NCBI GenBank assembly: GCA_004009845.1 | Contig: RMBW01000003.1 | Coordinates: 682,001-746,000, forward strand | From: Davidsoniella eucalypti | Lineage: Eukaryota > Ascomycota > Sordariomycetes > Microascales > Ceratocystidaceae | Length of the DNA: 64,000 bases | Reading direction: 5' to 3' | Shown: piece after piece, positions 11,344 through 22,438 of the stretch | How the letters are laid out: every line of letters starts with the position of its first letter | How positions within the stretch are numbered: the stretch's first letter is position 1 | The notes under the pieces: generated by a model | Databases searched by the model: none | Seen by the model: the letters and a program-made list of their open reading frames with translations, nothing else | What the model was told of the DNA's origin: nothing | Position numbers and translations under genes: made by a program

Positions 11344-14300
11344 ATGGCTGCTCATCATTCGCCCTCGATGATGCAGATGCAACATGGTGCTCCGCACGCT
11401 CCGCCGCCTCCGCCCGTCCAGGCTGTCCAAGGCGGCGCCGCCCGGTTCCCAAATGTCCCCTCTCAGCAAATCAGCACCATGACCGAGGCTGTTTGGATCC
11501 AAATCGGTAAGTTTGGAAACATTCACTATGTGGCCCGAAATAGTATCTAATGAATTGTCATGTCAACAGGAAGTTTTGCCGAGCTTGTTGGTAGTCCTGA
11601 TGAGGCCATGCAAGCCTACGAACATGCTCTGCGCGCCAACCGTAACTCAATCCCCGCTATGAATGCCATTAGTCTGATTCTTCGCACCCGCGAAGACTTT
11701 CACAAGGCTGTAGAGTACCTCCAAGCTATTCTTAAGCTGGATAGTAACAACGGAGAGGTTTGGGGTAGCCTAGGTAAGCAACTTCTTTCTTCTATATATA
11801 CATACAACATGTAACCCATAATGAATACTAACCCCGCCGCAGGCCACTGCTACCTGATGATGGATGAGTTGCAGCAGGCGTATGCTGCGTACCAAAATGC
11901 CTTGGTCAACCTTCCCAATGTCAAGGAACCTAAACTGTGGTATGGCATCGGTATTCTGTACGACAGATATGGATCGCTGGAACACGCCGAAGAGGCCTTT
12001 TCCCAGGTCATGCAAATGCAGCCAGACTTCGAAAAGGCAAACGAAATCTACTTCCGTCTTGGTATCATTTACAAGCAACAATCAAAGTACAACCAGAGTC
12101 TTGAAGTAAGTTGATTCCATCTTCTTCCTCAAAGGTTTATTTACTAATAATTTTCGGAATAGTGCTTCAAGTACATTGTTAATGCTCCTCCTCACCCACT
12201 CACAGAGGAGGACATTTGGTTCCAGATTGGCCACGTCCATGAACAGCAAAAGGAAGTAAGTAATACAGTAACAATTGGTCTGATGACACACATCGTGAGC
12301 TGCGCTCTAACACTGAATTTAGTACGAAAACGCCAAGGCAGCGTACCTTCGTGTCCTGGACCGTGATCCTAACCACGCAAAGGTCTTGCAACAACTCGGC
12401 TGGCTTCACCACCAGCAAAGCAACAGTTTTGCTAGCCAGGAAAGAGCCATTGAATACTTGGAGAAGTCTGTTTCTGCTGACCCCAACGATGCTCAATCTT
12501 GGTATCTTTTGGGTCGTTGCTACATGTCGCAGCAGAAATACCCCAAGGCCTACGAAGCATACCAACAAGCTGTATACCGAGATGGTCGCAACCCTACTTT
12601 TTGGTGCTCTATTGGAGTTTTATATTATCAGATCAACCAATACCGGGACGCACTGGATGCTTATTCTCGGGCAATCAGACTTAACCCATACATTTCAGAA
12701 GTCTGGTACGATCTTGGTACCTTGGTAAGTTTCATCATAATCACATTACTCAGTGCAATTTTTGCTTCTCAAGTTTACTAATGCTATCTCACAGTACGAG
12801 TCGTGCAACAACCAAATTGCTGATGCCATGGATGCTTATACCAGAGCTACCGAGTTGGATCCTAACAACCCCCACATCAAGGCCCGGTTGCAGCTTCTGC
12901 GTAACGGTGGTTCTGGTGGTGCTCAAGGCGCTGGTGCCCCCCAGCCTGCTGATGTCCATCCCTATCAGCACCAGACCGGCGGAGCTCCGGGACCTCCTAA
13001 CACCTGGGCTTCTACTCAACCCGGCCAAGGATCTCATGCACCTCCTCCGCCTCCTGGTAGCACGCCTGGTGGTGCTTGGAGTGGTAGAAGCATAAATGAC
13101 CTCAACCCTCCCCCGCAGCCTGCCAACCCATACGACCAGAGACCTGCTGATAACTTCCGTGGTCCAGCTCCCCCAATGGGACGTCCCCTCAGTCCTCGCT
13201 CGGATCCCATGCGGCCCGACCCCATGCGACCAGACCCCATGCGGCCAGACTCTATGCGTGCGGACCCTATGCGTGCCGACCCTATGCGTGCGGACCCTAT
13301 GCGACCTGACCCTATGCGGCCTGACCCTATGCGTCCGGATTCCATGCGGCCACAGCCCCCTTCGGTTGCCCCTCCTTCCCAGGGTCCTCCTGGCCCACAG
13401 CACTCGCCGTATGACCCTCGTGAAATGCGTTCTGAGCCTCGTCCAGACCATCGTGGACCTCCTCCTCCGCCTCCTCAGGCCATCCGCCGGGGCCCTTCTC
13501 CTCGTCCTGGTCCCCAAGGACCTTCGGGCCCTCCTGGTCACTACCCTCCTCCCCTTAACCATCACCAGCCTTCGCCCGCGCAGTCCATGAACATTCCTGA
13601 GCGTGTGCAGAACCCCAACTACCCATCGCACGCTGGTCTGCCTTCGGCTCCCGAGAATGGCCCTCCTAAGTCCCTGCCTCCCTTCCGTCCTGGTGCCAGC
13701 CCTCGCACCGAGGGTCGTCCCATCCATGACAACCACAATATCCCTAGCATCCCTTCACCTAAGTCGGCTTATCCCCCGAGCCAGCCTCCTCAGTACCACA
13801 ATGAAGGCCCTACTGGACCAAGTCATTCCGCCATTGGCTCTCCTCACCCATCGCAGGCTCCGTCAATGGGTCCTGATGGCCCTGCTCGTCGTGTTGATGA
13901 CCACGGCCCCACCCAGGGTTCTAAGCGTTTGCGCGATTGGGACGACGAATCTGTCACCAAGAAACAGGCTAGCGAGGAGACTCGTGCCCGTCTTCACATT
14001 GATAACACGCGGAGGCTATCCACACCTAGTCGCGATAGCTACCGCCCTAGTCCTGCTGATCGGAGACCTGACGAGATCCGTCGTCCTGAGGAACCTCGTC
14101 ACGGCAATGAGCCTTACCACCCTGGTGATAATGCTCGTGGTCCTGGTCCTGAGAGCCATCCTGGCCCTCCTACCCAGCTTCCGCCACTACAGTCTACTCC
14201 TCAGATGCCGCCTGCGCCCCACGAGCCAGCTCCCCAGAATGGGTCTGCCCCTCGAGACTACCCTGCTCAGGAGCGCCCCCCAATGGAACACTCTGCTGCT

Positions 14301-14507
14301 CCTCGCCCAGCTCCTCATCCTAGTGAGCCTGAACGGGCGTCTCGCAAACTTGATGTTAACGAGGACTACGATGATAGCGAGGATGAAGATAAAAAGGTCC
14401 CGACTAACGGCTCTGGCCCAGCCTCTACTACTGGCCCTGAAATCAAGAAGTCACCTGCTACTTCAGGTATTAACGGGATCCTAGGCCCTAAGACCGAGTC
14501 TGCATAA
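11344..14507 (+). CDS. CYC8: General transcriptional corepressor Cyc8/Ssn6 (SsnF), TPR protein
   Basis: Six exons (11344-11506, 11570-11773, 11843-12105, 12163-12255, 12323-12724, 12795-14507) joined by five GT-AG introns of 57-70 nt give 945 residues. After a Pro/Met-rich head, residues about 47-411 are a run of tetratricopeptide repeats; examples are the helices around AMQAYEHALRAN, the WYLLGRCYMSQQKYPKAYEAY region and AMDAYTRATELDPNNP. The remaining ~530 residues are Pro/Gly/His-rich and disordered. They carry a ten-copy D-P/S-M-R-P/A repeat (residues about 512-561), a basic SKRLRDWDDE block and an acidic stretch near the end. From family knowledge, Cyc8 pairs with the WD-repeat protein Tup1/RcoA and is recruited by DNA-binding repressors in the nucleus. 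The TPR order and length match fungal Cyc8 well. The yeast-type glutamine tracts are absent. Confidence 0.96.
13203..13352 (+). repeat. 15-nt coding tandem repeat (x10) in CYC8
   Basis: Ten consecutive 15-nt units encode Asp-Pro/Ser-Met-Arg-Pro/Ala. Units differ at third positions and in the first base of the fifth codon (Pro versus Ala). Units 4-7 (Ser, then the Ala-ending copies) look like a block that expanded separately from the Pro-ending copies. The repeat keeps the reading frame open and lies in the disordered C-terminal half. Confidence 0.95.
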
Positions 14508-15204
14508 GATGCTATGAAGTTGCGAAATATCTGATTAAAACTAAGTGTTCTTTCACACTTCCGCTCTGGAGGACTGGCGTTATTTCTTTTATCTTTTTAT
14601 TAAAGGTGTTCATCTCATTACGAGATCCATCACTCATATTTTCATTCTTTACTATTTTCTTAAGTACTGTTGTATACCTATTTTTTTTTGGATTATTTGA
14701 TGAGGGCCTGTGAGGTGGAGATACAGGCGTCCTGTCTGCTTTTTTTCTTTTATTTATTTTACTGCTTTTTCCACTATTGGTCTCCTTTGGCTTGGTATAT
14801 CTTATAGCTCTTATCTTTTTGCATGCCTTTCTTCAATAAAGTTTTTTTTTTTAAATTCTTCAAAACAATTAGCAACATTTCTTAAGATTTTACTGGTTAT
14901 GTGGGGCAACTTTGCTATTAAACATCGGATAAATTATGGGCCGTCAACGAAGTATGCCCCACCATTAAGTTACATGTGGTTTTTTCGATTTTTTTTCTTT
15001 TCAAATGTGGTAAAGTTGTTAGTGGCGTCCTGCACGTGACCTTTAGGGCCAATCGTGCGAAGTTAGTGGCCCCACGTTAGATATTTTTTTTCTAGGCACA
15101 ATATACTCAAAAATTCTAGATACTTGGAGTCAGTTGGATCTTGATCTTTCTCTTGTAAGAAATCTCTCGTTAAACACCACAAACGGTTCTTCAGTCCATT
15201 CAAG
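14508..15204. other. CYC8 3' flank and RPL3 promoter
   Basis: AT-rich 3' flank of CYC8 followed by the promoter of the ribosomal protein gene. A compact cluster of known motif types at 15033-15053 is described separately. A T run near 15083-15091 lies between that cluster and the RPL3 start. No gene is seen. Confidence 0.7.
15033..15053 (+). promoter_or_regulatory. CACGTGAC / TTAGGG / CCAAT cluster upstream of RPL3
   Basis: CACGTGAC (15033-15040), TTAGGG (15043-15048) and CCAAT (15049-15053) lie within 21 bp, about 150-170 bp before the RPL3 ATG. In ascomycetes outside the Saccharomyces lineage, ribosomal protein promoters are known to use Cbf1-type (CACGTGA) and Tbf1-type (TTAGGG half-telomere) sites. 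The match of two such motifs at one RP gene is therefore meaningful, although binding itself is inferred. Confidence 0.6.
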
Positions 15205-16848
15205 ATGTCTCACCGCAAGGTACGATGCGCCATTCTCAGTCCTTCTGATTTACGAAGCTGCTTTTTTTCTGTCAACAATATCTCGATGTCGTCTCGATTT
15301 GCATCCGAATAGATCGCTTGTGGCAGAATGAAAACATGACTTCACATCAAAACAAAGTTACAATGCTAACATACAATTTCCAACTTCTAGTACGAAGCGC
15401 CGCGTATGTTCTAAATACTATTCAATCTATATTCATCGACTCGAACGCAAGGAATACTAATTATCACCAGGTCACGGTTCGCTGGCCTACCTTCCCCGCA
15501 AGCGCTCTGCTCTACACCGCGGTAAGGTCAAGTCGTAAGTCGATATCTACAATCCAGAACACATATCTTGTTGCTAGTTCGATATGTATGATCAATGGCA
15601 AATCTTGCTGACCAGAGATTTTTCACGTCTACAGCTTCCCCAAGGATGACCCCAAGAAGCCCGTCCACCTGACTGCCGCTATGGGTTACAAGGCTGGCAT
15701 GACCACCATCGTTCGTGACATGGACCGTCCCGGTGCCAAGGCTCACAAGAAGGAGGTCGTTGAGGCTGTTTCTATCATTGATACCCCTCCTGTACGAACA
15801 ACGCAGCCCGCTTGGCTATTGTGCCTATGGCTAACATCTTTTAGATGGTCGTTGTTGGTCTGGTTGGCTACATCGAGACCCCCCGCGGTCTGCGTTCGCT
15901 TACCACTGTGTGGGCTGAGCATTTGTCCGACGACTTGAAGCGCCGCTTCTACAAGAACTGGTACAAGTCTAAGAAGAAGGCCTTCACCAAGTACGCTAAG
16001 AAGCACTCTGAGACCACTGGCGCCTCTGTCGCCCGTGAGCTCGAGCGCATCAAGAAGTACTGCACTGTCGTTCGTGTTCTTGCCCACACTCAGATCAACA
16101 AGACCCCCCTCAAGCAGAAGAAGGCTCACCTGATGGAGATCCAGGTCAACGGTGGCTCCATCGCCGACAAGGTTGAGTTCGGTCACGGTCTGTTCGAGAA
16201 GACCTTCGACATCTCCTCCGTCTTCGAGACCAACGAGGTCATTGACATCATCGCTGTCACCAAGGGTCACGGTTACTCCGGTGTTACCTCCCGTTGGGGT
16301 ACCAAGAAGCTTCCTCGCAAGACCCACAAGGGTCTGCGTAAGGTCGCCTGTATCGGTGCCTGGCACCCGGCCCACGTCCAGTGGACTGTCGCCCGTTCCG
16401 GTCAGGACGGATACCACCACCGTACCTCGGTCAACCACAAGATCTACCGTATCGGTAAGGGTGATGACGAGTCGAACGCCTCGACTGCCGTCGATATCAC
16501 TAAGAAGCAAATCACTCCGTATGTTTCTTCCTATCCCACTTGTTGGGCCCCGTTTGCTTTCTGTTTCAATAACTAACCTTTTTTTCATTGTATAGTCTGG
16601 GTGGCTTCGTCCGCTATGGTGAGGTCAAGAACGACTTCGTCATGGTCAAGGGTTCCATTCCCGGTGTCAAGAAGCGTGTCGTGACTCTGCGCAAGTCTAT
16701 GTGGGTCCACACCTCGCGCAAGGCCCTGGAGAAGGTCGAGCTCAAGTGGATTGATACCTCTTCGGAGTTCGGTCACGGTGCTTTCCAGACCCCTGCCGAG
16801 AAGAAGCAGTACCAGGGTACCCTCAAGAAGGATCTGGTCGCGGCGTAA
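15205..16848 (+). CDS. RPL3: 60S ribosomal protein L3 (uL3)
   Basis: Six exons: 15205-15219, 15391-15403, 15471-15534, 15635-15791, 15845-16518, 16596-16848. They give 391 residues, the usual eukaryotic L3 length. The protein begins MSHRKYEAPRHGSLAYLPRK, where the first two exons supply only 15 and 13 nt. Hallmarks include FGHGLFEKTFDISSVF, the KTHKGLRKVACIGAWHPAHV region (containing the Trp finger near the peptidyl-transferase centre and the His that is methylated in yeast) and a basic C-terminus. L3 is an essential large-subunit protein that helps shape the peptidyl-transferase centre. Introns are 171, 67, 100, 53 and 77 nt, all GT-AG, with a CTAAC branch-like site before exons 2 and 6. Codon choice is strongly biased to C-ending codons, as expected for high expression. 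Confidence 0.98.
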
Positions 16849-18200
16849 ACAATTTCAGCAAGGAATTAAAAAATCAAAAAATTGTGTACCGGAGCGGTTT
16901 CTTCAAAATCAAAACAAGACTACAGCATCAACAACAAATTGGGTGTTCAAAATCTTTTTTACATTTCTTCACTTTTCCATTTGCTTATTCTTCCCTCTAC
17001 ATCATGAATGGGGCGTGTTAATCGTGAAAGAACAACATTGGTTCAAGAGACACCACAAGCTCTATGAGTTGAGTCTAAGCTTGTTCAGCTTTGGCAAAAC
17101 CCCAAGAAAGGGCGTTGAAAAACAACATCTCAGTTCAAGACTAGAGATATATGATGTATGACTGCAAGGGCCAGGTAGGATAGCCTTTACGTATAACTAA
17201 ATCGAATTATGTACAATTCCTTCCATCGTTAAAAGTCGTAATTCTAAAAACTGAGATAAAAAGACTATACGTATCAACAGGTGTAAAGAAACAATGTGAA
17301 TATGCTCTGGTACCGAACAAAAGCTTGTACTACGTCAAGTTCTCCTACTAATAAGGATAAGCACGGGCCTGTTTAACAGAGTCACATCTGCCTCTTGTTC
17401 CACCAAGTACCGACTGCCATGACGAGACCTTGCAGAGTTTGATTCATGGTACACCGATGACAGAATCTTTGTTTTATAAGTCAATTTCCAAGCCTTGCCA
17501 TACTACAATGCCGACCTCGGGAAAAACCCCGGAAGTAGCGTCTCTCTCCGATTCGGCTTGATGGGCTAGTTAAGGTGGAAAACAAGCTTTCAATGAAGGG
17601 ATAGAGTTTATTCTGGACATTCAACTTGATGATTCTATATACCAACATTGCCTTGAGTATGCTACTTTTCGAGGTTGATATCTCTATATCCTGGTTCCAG
17701 CATGTTAACATACACCAAGTAGACATCCTACTCATGAAATATATCTGATAAAGATACACATCCTCTAATATACCAGTCTAGAAAACCTCTTTCAAATTAC
17801 TATTCGAGTATCTTAACATTGATTCTAACGCCTCCGTGGTTCATCATGTTCCTGTGAAAAAAAATGGACAACACTTGATATAGCAATGAAGCTCAAATCA
17901 CAGAAACGTTGGTGACCTCGGCTCGTAAAACGCAACAATCGAACCGTATTGTTAAAACTGAGAGGATGGGCATGGATCAATGAAATCACTAGACATATAT
18001 GTTCACGAAGATTGTATGACAAATGTGGTGGAAACGTTGGCTGGCGTCTATTACATATTCGAAGGATGGCTCCGTAGGTGTGGGATTATATATATGAATA
18101 ATAGCAAGATAATGGCTTTTTTGAGAGTGAAGAAGAAGATGATGATGCGTGAATGTTGGCGGGACCAACTACCGCCAGATACTAGGCCTTCCAACTAGTT
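16849..18200. other. Intergenic between convergent RPL3 and MFS transporter
   Basis: The 3' flanks of two convergent genes (RPL3 on plus, the MFS transporter on minus). The sequence is AT-rich and no coding frame or RNA gene was recognised. A GATGATGATG run occurs near 18140, but I could not pair it with the other elements a C/D snoRNA needs. Confidence 0.6.
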
Positions 18201-20301
18201 CTATACGGCGCCAGTCTTTTCAGAACCTTGTTGTGAGCGGTTTCTCGGCACACAGGCACGCAGAGCAGAGTCAGCATGGTGCTCTTCAATCTTCGGCTCA
18301 TCGTCCAGTGACGAGTCGGCAGTTCCGGGCATATCGGGGCCTGAAGTAGCATCAGCAGAGGCAGCGGCAGCGGCAGGTGGCGGGGTTGGTGCAAAGGAGC
18401 TCTTAGCACGAATCTTAGCACCGAACTTGTAGAACACTATGGGGATGGGAATCAGGACAACGGCGACACAGCCGAGTAAAGTAGAAGCCCACTCGATACC
18501 CATACCATTGAACATATAGGTAGCAAACAGAGGGAAACAGGCACCGCATAACGACCGCATGAAGGTGTTGCCGGCAATGGCTGAGGCGGCAAACATCAAG
18601 TAAGCGTCGACAAGGTAGTTGAGCGACTGCAGGAAGATGGACATGAGACCAAAGCCGCTGAGAATGCCAGACAGCGTGGGCACGATCCAGTGGATGTCGG
18701 CACGGTAGCCGGTCCAGCCGAACCAGAAGAGACCACCGGCAAAGGATACGGCACCAGCAATGATACTAGGCAAGCGCCACTCGGGCACGGGAACGCCGTT
18801 GTTGGCAGTTAACTTGCGCATGTACCACGGTTGCTGGGCCAAGACAACACCGCCGGCAATAAACTGGCCGAGAATCATGCCGAAGAAGCATAGACCGGAC
18901 AAGCCAGCCGTGAAGCCATAAACGCCCTGGAAAACGAGCGGGTAGGCAGTCAGGAAGAGATATAGCAGGCCGTAGATGAAGGACATGTAGATGGACAGCA
19001 GGGTGACGATGGGCTCAAAGAAGAGTAGGCGCAGGGGACGTGTGAAGTTCTTGGTGACAAGCTCCTTGAGGTCGACCTCGATCTCCTCCTGCTTGGCGTG
19101 GATGCCCCAGTTGAGCGTACGACGGCGCAGGTCCGCGGCCTTGTCCATCAGGATAACAGGCGGATACGACTCTTGCAGGAAGAAGAGATCAAGCACGAAG
19201 GCGGCGGCACCCATTATGCCGGCAATATACTGAGTCCAGCGCCAGCCAAGATCAGATGTGACGATGAAGCCGCCAATGAAGGGTGCCAGCAACGGGCCGG
19301 TGAAGACAGTCATGGAAAACAGTGTCATGGCAATGCCACGCGTCTTGTTGTCGAACATGTCGGAGAAGACAGCGGCGACGACGGCCAGCGGACAGGCGCC
19401 GAAGAGGCCAGCAAAGAAGCGGCAGATCATGACGGTCTGTAGATCCTTGGCCGTAGCCGTGGCAAAGCAGAATAGCGTGAAGCCAAACATAGCCGTGACG
19501 ATGGGCAGGCGACGACCCTTGAGCTCCGACAGCGGCGCCCAAAAGGTCGGGCCAAAGGCAAAGCCGAGGACGTACAGAGAGGTACCAAGCACACCGACTT
19601 CAGCCGAAACGCCGAACTCTCGGGCTACGGCGTGGGTGGCGGCAGAGAAGACGGACGAAGTGAAGGCTGAAGTGAAGGTTGTGTAACCAAGCATGGCGGA
19701 CGTGACGAGTCTATAACAGGGGGGTGGGATGTTAGTTAGGACTTCGATAGTATGACAGAGCCAGAAAAAGCACAACTTACTTGCGCGATAGCGGCCAATT
19801 CTGTGCGTGCGTTGGATCGTCCGGCCCATCGAACTCGACAACATAGTCCTCCTTGTTCGGAAGCTGCGGCGGATACGGCTTTCCCGCGCCAAACTCCGGC
19901 AACGGCTTCTCGGTATTACGCTGGAACAAGCCATTGAGGCGGCTGGCACGGCTCGACGTTGTCTGCGTCCGGCCGACCGTGTTGGAGTGCTGCGACCGCT
20001 GTGTCTGGATACGGCTCAGCGCGACTGGGTGGTCCGACTGCGTCGATGTGCGGCTAAGCCGGCTCCCGGTCGCGGATACTGTGCGAGGACCGCCCGGCCG
20101 GCGAAGACGCTGCTGGCCCTCGTCATCCGAGTCGCTGGACTCGGCGCTATCTATGCGCTCGATCTCGCGCGACGGCACGCGCCGGGCTAGAGACGGCCGC
20201 CGGGTGACATAGTCGGTGGCTTCTTGTGAGGCACGCTCCAGCTCTTCGTCGACAGTGTTTGAGTGGCGGCGGCCAAGACCGGCGGGCTGGCGGGAGGACA
20301 T
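18201..20301 (-). CDS. DHA1-type MFS transporter (drug/polyamine exporter-like)
   Basis: Two exons on the minus strand (20301-19781 and 19710-18201) joined over a 70-nt intron give 676 residues. The start at 20301 is the first ATG of the open frame. Residues 1-174 are a long hydrophilic, Ser/Arg-rich cytoplasmic head with many RxxS-type sites, ending in NWPLSRK just before the first membrane span, as is usual for this group. A 12-span core follows, with LGTSLYVLGFAFGPTFWAPL and a SELKGRR loop (motif-A region), then RFFAGLFG and a TGPLLAPFIGGF motif-C-like stretch. The C-terminal tail is Ala/Pro-rich. The DHA1 family comprises proton antiporters such as yeast Tpo and Flr1/Flu1; the substrate cannot be told from sequence. 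It converges on RPL3 and lies downstream of a second MFS gene in the same orientation. Confidence 0.9.
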
Positions 20302-22438
20302 GGCGGAAAGAAACAAAAGAGATACGAAGGGAAACAAAATGATACAATGCTGGTTCGCCAAGTATATACCGTAGGTGTATCGTGACTTTCTCTCATAGAC
20401 AAGCAGACGAACAACACTCGAGGATCAAGAAGAAGACCACGATATTAAGGATAATTCAAGAATAGAGATTAAGCGTCAACCGTCTATGCCACAAGAAAAC
20501 AAGAAAACAAGAAAACAAGAATCGGTCTGCTTGCAGTAGTTCAAGGGGCGAAGCCATCACAATATATACTATTTTTCCCAGATAATTATCCTGAATTGTC
20601 CAATGCGGAGTGCGCAGTAATTGCTCCAAGCTAGCTTTCCGCTAGCCAGCACGGCAATTGCCAAATACGGCCCAGCTCGTACTCGAATTAACACGGCCAT
20701 GGAAATTTTGTTATTGTAATGTCAGCTCTATTCGTTCTGCTCAGAGTCACCAGAAGATGCTTTGAGCAGATGCTTTTAAGCAGGTGATGTTTTAGGATTG
20801 GACTGGTCCAGCATCCCGAAAATCCTTCCCTTTCCGCCTTCTATTTGCCACCCCTTTGGTTGCTTGCTTGACTTGACCCGTCAAGCTAAGCGCCATTTAC
20901 GCGAGTATCTACATGGCACAATGACTGCTTATCTCTCTCTTTTGTTCTTTTCTTCTCTCGAGAGATCATCGCACTTTGTGCCGTCTTTCTCTCTTCATTT
21001 TTGGTCCGGAACTGGCCGCTCCAGCTCTGGTTTGCATTTTTATATCTAAGCAACTGCCGTAGCCGACTCGGTTCTGCTTTCTTTCTCCTAGCTCACCCGA
21101 CCAATAACCTTGCCAGCCACCACCCGTCCTTTCCTAGTCTAGCGCTAGTTGAGTTACTAATTAAAAAATGTGTTTGTAAAAGTATCATCACGAAGTTGCA
21201 GTTACTCGTTAACGGAGGGCGAAGAGGCCGAGCTGCAAAAATAGAAGGTCACGTTCTACAGGTTTCCACGGATTTAGGGTTCCATCCGAGCTCTTTCCCT
21301 AAAACTTCAAGAGAAGAAAGGAGAAATTTCCAAACATTCTTTCTAGATTAATGTAGAAGAAACAAGAATTTTATTTCGAGGCCTTCCTCGATTCCACCTC
21401 GCGGCTCGGCTTAAAAAAATGCACAATAAAATAATAACAGATTTTTCGACGACTTAGCAAATGGATAATGTTTAAAAATTTGTGTTCCAATTTTTCTACC
21501 TTTCAAAAAAGCCATCATGCTTCTTAGTCACTTTTCAAAAAAAAAAAAAAAAGAAAAGCTAATGACGTCAGAACGAACAAAGTCTCACCCTTCCTTTACC
21601 GTTTCCAGATTTGCCGTTCTTGATATTACCCAAACTTGAGCTCAACTCATGTCGTTTATACAATTATTAATCAAGGTACAGAGCCTCATTTTATTCTTGC
21701 TCGGGACACCTCTCAAGAACATACACATAAAAATGCTACCTACTTCTAAGCCTTCATGGGTCAGTCTTTTTTCCATGCTAGAGTATACTGATTTCCTAAT
21801 CGAGCTAACTATGCATACATTATTATATATAAAACTTGTAGTACGTGTCCGTCACTATGCCTTGAATACGAGCCTGATATAATGAATTCATAAGGGGATG
21901 TCAAGAAAACAAGATGAAAAACATCACATCACAAACAGCACAATGCAAGAATTCCATCAGTCTGAAGCTATATGTAAGCAGCTCTTGCGTACCAGAAATG
22001 CGGTTAATCTCTCCATTGTGGACGTGAAGAAAACAGGATAAGACAATCAAGGACTTATACCATGAACTTGAACCGAAATCCATCCCGCCAAACCGCAAAA
22101 TCCTAAAATCCGATCTTGTGAAACTAGATAGCCAGCCGCACATGGCCAATTAATAAAAGCAGGATCTAGGTTCAGGCCACGAGCACAGGTATATAAGCCC
22201 CTCTTCCTAAGAAGTACGCCGGTAGATTTTACTTCAAGTCAAGCTCAGTCCATACAGCCGGCGGACTCCGCCCCTATAGTTTCTATGATGGAAACATATA
22301 CAACTACATGTAGTCATTAGATTTACACTTGTGTCCAAGAAAACGCTACTATATACATATGCCATAAGGTAAAAGATGCCAAACCTCAACGCCAAACAAA
22401 AGATAACCCAACCCTAACAGCAACCCTAGGGTATACAA
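20302..22438. other. Intergenic: DHA1 transporter promoter and inositol transporter 3' flank
   Basis: The left part should contain the promoter of the minus-strand DHA1 transporter. It includes a short (AAGAAAAC)x3 tandem at about 20492-20519. The right part is the 3' flank of the next transporter. Just beyond that transporter's stop codon, 22405-22431 contains several CCCTAA-like steps resembling degenerate telomere repeats. No coding sequence is supported. Confidence 0.6.

Noticed and set aside
12789..13736. 315-codon open frame on the minus strand across CYC8
   Set aside because: It is antisense to the repetitive Pro-rich CYC8 exon, its peptide is Arg/Gly low-complexity, and it does not begin at a credible start.
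15743..16588. 281-codon minus-strand frame across RPL3
   Set aside because: It mirrors the strong codon bias of the L3 exon and crosses its introns without gene-like structure; the sense product is unmistakable L3.
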